From the NCBI RefSeq assembly GCF_016406125.1, contig NZ_CP066339.1:1860001-1924000 (forward strand): a stretch of 64,000 nucleotides of DNA, given 5' to 3'. Shown here piece by piece: positions 59,420 through 64,000 of the stretch (position 1 is the stretch's first letter; each line of letters starts with the position of its first letter). The notes beneath the pieces were generated by a model that saw only the letters and a list, made by a program, of their open reading frames with translations, did no database searches and had not been told where the DNA came from. A program made the translations under genes and the position numbers. The DNA comes from Alicyclobacillus sp. SO9 (GTDB taxonomy: Bacteria; Bacillota; Bacilli; Alicyclobacillales; Alicyclobacillaceae).

Positions 59420-60501
59420 GAGAATTGACGGAAGAGAATCTACGGAATATCGCTATGGGTGCAGCTGTGCTCGGAACGGGCGGTGGTGGCAACGCACATA
59501 TGGGACTGCTTACTGCCTTACAAGTGATGAAGCAGGGATACAAGTTTGAGCTCACCGAACCCGAAGAGCTGGAGGAGGACTTGGTGGCGGTCGCGATGTT
59601 TGGTATTGGTGCGCCAACCGTAGGGGTGGAGAAAATCCGGAACGGATCGGAAAGTATACGTGCTATGAAGACGCTTGAACGTTACTTGGGCAAGAAGTTC
59701 CAGGCCATTGCACCGATTGAGGTCGGGGGTGTGAACTCGATGCTGCCGCTCGCACTCGGTGCCATGACAGGCCTTCCCGTGATGAATCTCGACGGGATGG
59801 GCCGCGCCTTCCCCGAAGTTCAAATGGTAACCTACTCTGTGTACGGAATTGAGGCATCGCCCATGGCTGTCGCAGATGAACGCGGAAACGTAAATTTGAT
59901 TGACGCTTACAGTGATGTATGGACAGAACGGATCGCACGCGCAACTTGCGTCGTTGAGGGTGGACACGCTGACGCTCTCGGCTACGTCAGTACAGTTGGT
60001 GAATTCATCCGAACCAGTGTCCCCAGCACATACACGTTGGCTGAACGTATTGGTAACGTCATTCGGTACAGTCGCGACGTATGGAATGAAGTACTGGACA
60101 CTGTTGATGGGCACATATTGTTTGAAGGAAAGTGTTCAGACATCGAACGGAAGATGGTCGCGGGGTTTGCACGTGGGTCGGCAAGCATTGAAGGAATGGG
60201 CCCCTACAAAGGCTCTGAGATGACCATTTCGTTCCAGAACGAGAATCTTGTTGCATTACTTGACGGGAAACCCGTTGCCACAGTCCCCGATTTGATTACG
60301 GTAATGGACTACGAGAACGCGAAACCGCTCACCACTGAGGTCCTGCGCTACGGGGTACGGGTCAAGGTACTAGCGATACCTTGCCATGAAAAGTGGCGGA
60401 CGCCAGAGGCTCTGCGTGTAGCCGGACCCAAAGCCTTCGGCTATGACTTCGAGTATATCTCTTGTGAGCGAATCCGCGCGGAGAACGGAGCCCTTCTCTG
60501 A
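59416..60501 (+). CDS. DUF917 family protein (copy 3)
   Basis: 361 residues, starting on the stop of the hydantoinase gene (ATGA), AAGGAGG upstream. The motifs are those of the family, with changes: AAVLGTGGGGNAHMGLLTAL (Asn-Ala in place of Asp-Pro), MFGIGAPTVGVEKIRNGSES, APIEVGGVNSMLPLALGAMT, VMNLDGMGRAFPEVQM. The change at GGGGDP and at VVDADGMG (here VMNLDGMG) suggests a different substrate from copies 1 and 2. It closes the operon before a strong hairpin. Confidence 0.9.
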   Translation: MRELTEENLRNIAMGAAVLGTGGGGNAHMGLLTALQVMKQGYKFELTEPEELEEDLVAVAMFGIGAPTVGVEKIRNGSESIRAMKTLERYLGKKFQAIAPIEVGGVNSMLPLALGAMTGLPVMNLDGMGRAFPEVQMVTYSVYGIEASPMAVADERGNVNLIDAYSDVWTERIARATCVVEGGHADALGYVSTVGEFIRTSVPSTYTLAERIGNVIRYSRDVWNEVLDTVDGHILFEGKCSDIERKMVAGFARGSASIEGMGPYKGSEMTISFQNENLVALLDGKPVATVPDLITVMDYENAKPLTTEVLRYGVRVKVLAIPCHEKWRTPEALRVAGPKAFGYDFEYISCERIRAENGALL

Positions 60502-60513
60502 TCCCAGTCGAAG

Positions 60514-60555
60514 ACCTGTCTGGCTGGTATGGGTCGGCCAGACAGGTTACATTTC
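60514..60555 (+). terminator. Terminator of the DUF917/hydantoinase operon
   Basis: ACCTGTCTGGC at 60514-60524 pairs perfectly with GCCAGACAGGT at 60537-60547 over a 12-base loop, followed by a weak T-rich stretch (TACATTTCT). Confidence 0.7.
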
Positions 60556-60915
60556 TCGAGTCGATATTCAAACAAACAGCACTATAGTAGAACTCGCCTA
60601 TACTCTTCTGCTTCAATTCAACCAGGAGTCTAATTCTTCGCCGTATAACATTCATGACCTTTACTTAAGCAAATGCTTTAACCAACATTTTCCGCAATAT
60701 CTCCGCATGTTCTTCCACCTTTTATCCATGTCGATAATTAACTAAAGTGAAAAGGAAGCTAATTAACTACACAATCAAGTGACCTATTTCGTAAGTAAGT
60801 TGGATTTTCCCTTGTAAATACAGTGAAAATGTCATAAGATTTAAACATAGTATCGTCATGATGTTTGTTGTGAGAGAGCTGAAATTTCTGAAATAATTGT
60901 TTTGGAGGTGAGTAT
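60556..60915. other. Intergenic region before the carbohydrate locus
   Basis: About 350 bases with no supported gene. A direct repeat AATTAACTA occurs at 60736-60744 and 60761-60769. An AT-rich stretch before GGAGGTGAG (60904-60912) should hold the promoter of the next gene, but no pair can be fixed with confidence. Confidence 0.3.
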
Positions 60916-61611
60916 TTGAGGCCTTGGATGGAGCGGTTCGAAAGATTGAAGAGTTCAAATCCAGACCTTTCTTTGCGGCATGTTCACGAATCCTCGTTCG
61001 CTACATATGGACGGGTTCTTAAGGACTATGATGTCTCTCAATTACGTGTGTTGATGGAGAGAACCACAATTCCCGAGTTTGGAAACCGTTATGAAGCGTC
61101 AATTCACGAATTAGAGGAGACGCACCTAAAAGGATTACTTGAATCCAGTGTGTATGGTGGGTTAGAAATTCAGATTGGATACTGCAATGGTATGAATTCT
61201 TTCCTGAATGGACTCGAGTATCATAAAGTTTCTGAAGTGAACGTTGCAATAACTGATTTCATTCTTTTGCTTGGAAAAGTCCAAGACATTAGATGTAACA
61301 CGTATTCCGTGGAACAAGTAGAGGCATTTTATGTACCTCAAGACACTGCGTTGGAACTTTACGGTACCACATTGCACTATGCCCCATGCAAAGTGAGTTC
61401 GTCGGGGTTTAAGTGTGTTGTGGTACTTCCGAAAGGAGTGAATTTCCCCTTACAGTATGGTCCCCGAGAATTTACACTAGAAGACAAACTACTCTTTATG
61501 CGCAGTAAGTGGTTACTGGTTCACCCAAGTCGACAAAAGCTCATTCAGGAGGGTGCTTGTGCCGGTATCAAAGGAGAAAATTTAGAAGTCGTGGGCGTAG
61601 CAGATGATTAG
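60916..61611 (+). CDS. DUF4867 family protein
   Basis: 231 residues from TTG 60916, with GGAGG seven bases upstream. The text SLRHVHESSFATYGRVLKDY, YEASIHELEETHLKGLLESS, VYGGLEIQIGYCNGMNSFLN, GLEYHKVSEVNVAITDFILL and TALELYGTTLHYAPCKVSSS fits the DUF4867 family, a cupin-like sugar-associated group. Such genes lie beside sugar dehydrogenase genes, as here, and probably act in sugar acid or rare sugar use. The Gfo/Idh gene follows at once. Confidence 0.85.
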   Translation: MRPWMERFERLKSSNPDLSLRHVHESSFATYGRVLKDYDVSQLRVLMERTTIPEFGNRYEASIHELEETHLKGLLESSVYGGLEIQIGYCNGMNSFLNGLEYHKVSEVNVAITDFILLLGKVQDIRCNTYSVEQVEAFYVPQDTALELYGTTLHYAPCKVSSSGFKCVVVLPKGVNFPLQYGPREFTLEDKLLFMRSKWLLVHPSRQKLIQEGACAGIKGENLEVVGVADD

Positions 61612-61667
61612 TAAGGACGGGCATGAGAGATAACGGATGGCACGCTAAAGAGAGGAGTTATCCACTG

Positions 61668-62876
61668 ATGGAACGCGGCAAAGAGATTCGTAGTAATTTT
61701 TTCATGGGGCATCATGTGACTCAATATTTAAGCGATTCTGATAAGTATTTGTATGCCCCCACTGAGCTTAGATACAAGTTCAATGTAATCGGTTTCGGAA
61801 TGATGGGGTTAGAACACGCCCTTGTCACCATGCTTGAGGGTCAGGCGAAAATAAAAGGCGTATTTGATAGTAATCAAAGGAGCATCGAGGCTAACCTTAA
61901 TATCTTCAAAAGTTACGTCCCCGACCAAGAATTGGTGGTATATGACACTTTGAAAGAAGCATGTAGCGATCCTGAAGTCGATGCGCTAATCATATGTTCG
62001 CCAAACTACACCCATCTTAGCATTGTTAGAGAAGCGGTAAAGTCAGGGAAGCACATCTTACTTGAAAAGCCGATGGCGACGACGGTAGATGACGCAGTTG
62101 CCATCACTAAACTAGCTGCAAACTATACCGGTGTATTTCAAATTGGCCTCCAATATCGTTTCAAGGCTATCTATAGTGAGGCAATCCATGAAACGTTATC
62201 ACGCAAATCGATAGGAGATCTTAAACTTATTAACATTGTTGAACATCGGGTTCCTTTCCTTGACAAGGTGAACCAGTGGAACAAATTCTCACAGTATTCA
62301 GGCGGAACGTTGGTGGAAAAGTGTTGCCATTACTTTGATTTGATGAATCTATTTGCAGGTTCTAAGCCGGAGTCAGTATACGCTTCTGGGGATATGGCTG
62401 TAAATTTCAAATCATTTAAGTATAACGCGGAAACTTCCGATATCCTGGATAATGCTCTTGTAACTGTGATTTATGAGAATGGAGTCAAGGCCTCGTTTAA
62501 CCTGTGTATGTTTGCTCCAATGTTCTATGAGGAGCTAGTACTTTGTGGCGATGAGGGTCGTCTTAAGGCCTATGAAAACCGTGACTTTTTGCCTGATGCC
62601 AGACCGGAAACACATTTAGAGGTATTGTCAGGTGAAAATCGTGCCTCCAAAATTTCAACGCCATGTTATCCAACTGCTATTCAACATAGTGGCCACAACG
62701 GAGCTACTTACTATGAGCATAAGCATTTTATTGACAACATAGACGGAAAAGAAACTAACACGGCTAGTGTTGATGACGGATTGTGGTCTATTATCGTTGC
62801 TGCAGCAGCAGACAAGTCCATTAGCACAGGTCGTGTAGTGTCGATCAAGGAGTTCTTAGATAACTTCTCATTTTAA
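61668..62876 (+). CDS. Gfo/Idh/MocA family oxidoreductase
   Basis: About 402 residues from ATG 61668, with GAGGAG ten bases upstream; ATG 61623 with AAGGA closer by is the alternative and would add 15 residues. The Rossmann site (FNVIGFGMMGLEHALVTMLE), ALIICSPNYTHLSIVREAVK, the signature GKHILLEKPMATTVDDAVAI and the C-terminal substrate domain with GGTLVEKCCHYFDLMNLFAG are standard. It oxidises or isomerises a sugar or sugar acid with NAD(P). It lies 56 bp (or 11 bp) after the DUF4867 gene and before a sugar-binding lipoprotein. Confidence 0.92.
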   Translation: MERGKEIRSNFFMGHHVTQYLSDSDKYLYAPTELRYKFNVIGFGMMGLEHALVTMLEGQAKIKGVFDSNQRSIEANLNIFKSYVPDQELVVYDTLKEACSDPEVDALIICSPNYTHLSIVREAVKSGKHILLEKPMATTVDDAVAITKLAANYTGVFQIGLQYRFKAIYSEAIHETLSRKSIGDLKLINIVEHRVPFLDKVNQWNKFSQYSGGTLVEKCCHYFDLMNLFAGSKPESVYASGDMAVNFKSFKYNAETSDILDNALVTVIYENGVKASFNLCMFAPMFYEELVLCGDEGRLKAYENRDFLPDARPETHLEVLSGENRASKISTPCYPTAIQHSGHNGATYYEHKHFIDNIDGKETNTASVDDGLWSIIVAAAADKSISTGRVVSIKEFLDNFSF

Positions 62877-62973
62877 GGCATGAGGTAGTTTAGGACAGCA
62901 ACAAAGCAATGACGCGGTATCTTGTGTGTTGAGCCTAATGAACTTATTTTCTCCAATTTGCTTATTACATACT

Positions 62974-62987
62974 TGAAAACGCATACA
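62974..62987. promoter_or_regulatory. Candidate CcpA catabolite-response element (cre)
   Basis: TGAAAACGCATACA fits the bacillar cre consensus (TGWAARCGYTWNCW) with one mismatch. It lies about 165 bases before the sugar-binding protein gene, where carbon catabolite control would be expected. Confidence 0.5.
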
Positions 62988-63152
62988 TCATGATGTTACT
63001 ATGTTTTATATTAGTAGGCTAAATATTCAGATGCTTTAGATTGTAGGACGTATCCATATAAGAGAACAACACCATTTGGGGGTGGTGATAGCACTGGAAT
63101 GTGATGTGGGGCTGCGCGGGTTTTCGAGACTTAATTAGGGGGGCGTGTTGTT

Positions 63153-64000
63153 ATGAAAAAACTGTTAACTTGGTCTAGTGTAGCGGTGGCACTGTCGTTT
63201 GGCGTAGTCGGTTGCGGTAATAGTACGACTTCCGGTAGTGGTAATGGAGCAACTCAGTCCGGTGGAAATTCCTCAGCAAATGCTAAAACAGTTACGTTAC
63301 AGTTTGAACATTGGCGCGGTGAAGACGTTCCAACTTTTAAGAAGATTATCAAACAGTTTGAAGCCAAATACCCTAACATAAAAGTGCAGATGACGGTCCT
63401 CCCGTCGAGCAAATACGCAGCTCAGATTCAAACTACACTTTCCGGAAGTCATGGGGCTGACATCTTTGCGACGTTCCCGGGCGCTGAATTTAACACCTTA
63501 TATAAAATGGGTGTATATGAGGACCTTAGCGGTCAGTCTTGGTTGAGTCGGTTTTCACCAAGTCTCATCAAGGCCGGTCAAATGAATGGCAAGCAATATG
63601 CTGTACCTTGGCAGCTAGTGTATAACGATCCTTTGTATAATGTTAAAATGTTCAAAAAATATAATATTAAGGTTCCGAAGACTTGGAGTCAGTTCTTGAG
63701 TGCTTGTCAGACCTTAAAGTCACATGGCATTATCCCAATGGCTTGGGTGGGACAAATCAGTAATACTCAGTTCATCAACCCAATGCTAATGAACAATATG
63801 CCAAGCGTTAATATTTTTGACAAAGTGGACTCCGGTGCGGCTAAGCTGACTGGTTCTTGGTACACGAAGACCTTAACTCAGATAAAGCAATTGTATGACA
63901 AAGGATACTTCCAGAAGGATCCGACAGGAACTAGCAAGCAGGGTGCTATTGCTTTGTTTGCTTCTGGAAAGGCAGCTATGTTTGATATGGGTAGCTATGA
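63153..64000 (+). CDS. ABC transporter sugar-binding lipoprotein (C-terminus off window)
   Basis: ATG 63153 follows AGGGGGG. The product begins MKKLLTWSSVAVALSFGVVG and then Cys, a lipoprotein signal peptide with lipobox VVGC near residues 18-21. A Gly/Ser/Asn linker follows, then the extracellular-solute-binding fold of the carbohydrate class (VTLQFEHWRGEDVPTFKKII, YPNIKVQMTVLPSSKYAAQI, GADIFATFPGAEFNTLYKMG, YAVPWQLVYNDPLYNVKMFK). It leaves the window at 64000 without a stop. Lipid-anchored at the membrane, it should feed a sugar to permease genes beyond the edge. The candidate cre site upstream suggests catabolite repression. Confidence 0.93.
   Translation, partial: MKKLLTWSSVAVALSFGVVGCGNSTTSGSGNGATQSGGNSSANAKTVTLQFEHWRGEDVPTFKKIIKQFEAKYPNIKVQMTVLPSSKYAAQIQTTLSGSHGADIFATFPGAEFNTLYKMGVYEDLSGQSWLSRFSPSLIKAGQMNGKQYAVPWQLVYNDPLYNVKMFKKYNIKVPKTWSQFLSACQTLKSHGIIPMAWVGQISNTQFINPMLMNNMPSVNIFDKVDSGAAKLTGSWYTKTLTQIKQLYDKGYFQKDPTGTSKQGAIALFASGKAAMFDMGSY

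Noticed and set aside
60600-60730. Minus-strand gene tail (VEEHAEILRKMLVKAFA) before the carbohydrate locus
   Set aside because: The short stretch looks protein-like but is closed upstream by a stop within a few codons and has no start or homologue.
1-64000. CRISPR array or cas genes
   Set aside because: No regularly spaced direct repeats with unique spacers were seen, and no Cas protein motif appears. The AddB-like and PD-(D/E)XK proteins are not Cas4: they are much longer or lack its cysteine pattern.

Overview
The window reads as chromosomal DNA from a Gram-positive, mid-GC Bacillota. Strong AGGAGG-type Shine-Dalgarno sites, frequent TTG/GTG starts, an AbrB-like regulator, a PC4-like YdbC protein and a candidate CcpA cre site all point that way. 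A spore-forming bacillus of the Alicyclobacillaceae type would fit, but that is inference. No plasmid or phage structural genes, CRISPR array or intact integrase/transposase were seen.

Layout. (1) 1-10.9 kb: an envelope protein fragment, a small repeat protein, a two-gene cassette (coiled-coil/membrane protein plus nuclease-like protein) and a complete type I restriction-modification operon, hsdM-hsdS-DUF91/DUF5655 nuclease-hsdR, followed by ydbC. (2) 10.9-19.7 kb: an accessory patchwork with two broken genes (a small conserved protein with an in-frame stop and a frameshifted uracil-DNA-glycosylase), a Schlafen/AlbA_2 protein, a minus-strand PD-(D/E)XK pair, an AbrB/zinc-finger regulator, a cyclic-phosphate receiver-like protein, a paired palindromic operator and a DUF2971 protein. 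(3) 19.7-24.3 kb: an SDR oxidoreductase; a minus-strand three-gene operon (small protein, five-repeat SANT/Myb-like protein with a central nuclease-like fold, RNase H-like protein) divergent from a CGNR zinc-finger regulator; then tRNA-Ser(UGA). (4) 24.3-40 kb: a strongly reshuffled island just downstream of the tRNA. Families recur in intact and decayed copies: Sir2 (one decayed, one fused to an N-terminal domain, one stand-alone), M48 protease (one decayed, one intact), the Sir2-linked N-terminal domain (fused and stand-alone) and WYL regulators (one decayed, two intact). A sequence resembling the tRNA 3' end plus its terminator recurs at 33.0 kb. A stand-alone Sir2 sits beside an ADP-ribosylglycohydrolase. 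(5) 40-49.9 kb: a WYL regulator followed by an AddB-like nuclease and an AddA-like helicase-nuclease, another nuclease-like protein, a broken phosphotransferase and a TetR regulator. (6) 50-60.5 kb: a catabolic operon with PucR regulator, NCS1 permease and alternating DUF917 and hydantoinase/oxoprolinase genes, with a broken DUF1177 gene between. (7) 60.9-64 kb: a carbohydrate locus (DUF4867, Gfo/Idh/MocA dehydrogenase, sugar-binding lipoprotein cut by the window edge).

How the parts work together. The first 50 kb is best read as a defence and genome-conflict island built beside tRNA-Ser. It holds at least seven nuclease-like proteins, two WYL regulators, NAD/ADP-ribose enzymes and many pseudogenes. 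The most promising candidates for undescribed systems are the SANT-repeat/nuclease plus RNase H-like operon, the Sir2-linked domain family with the Sir2/ADP-ribosylglycohydrolase pair, and the WYL-controlled AddAB-like pair, whose promoter motif is shared with a decayed WYL-M48 unit. The last 14 kb is ordinary metabolism: uptake and opening of a cyclic amide, hydantoin or thiohydantoin-like compound, and sugar use.
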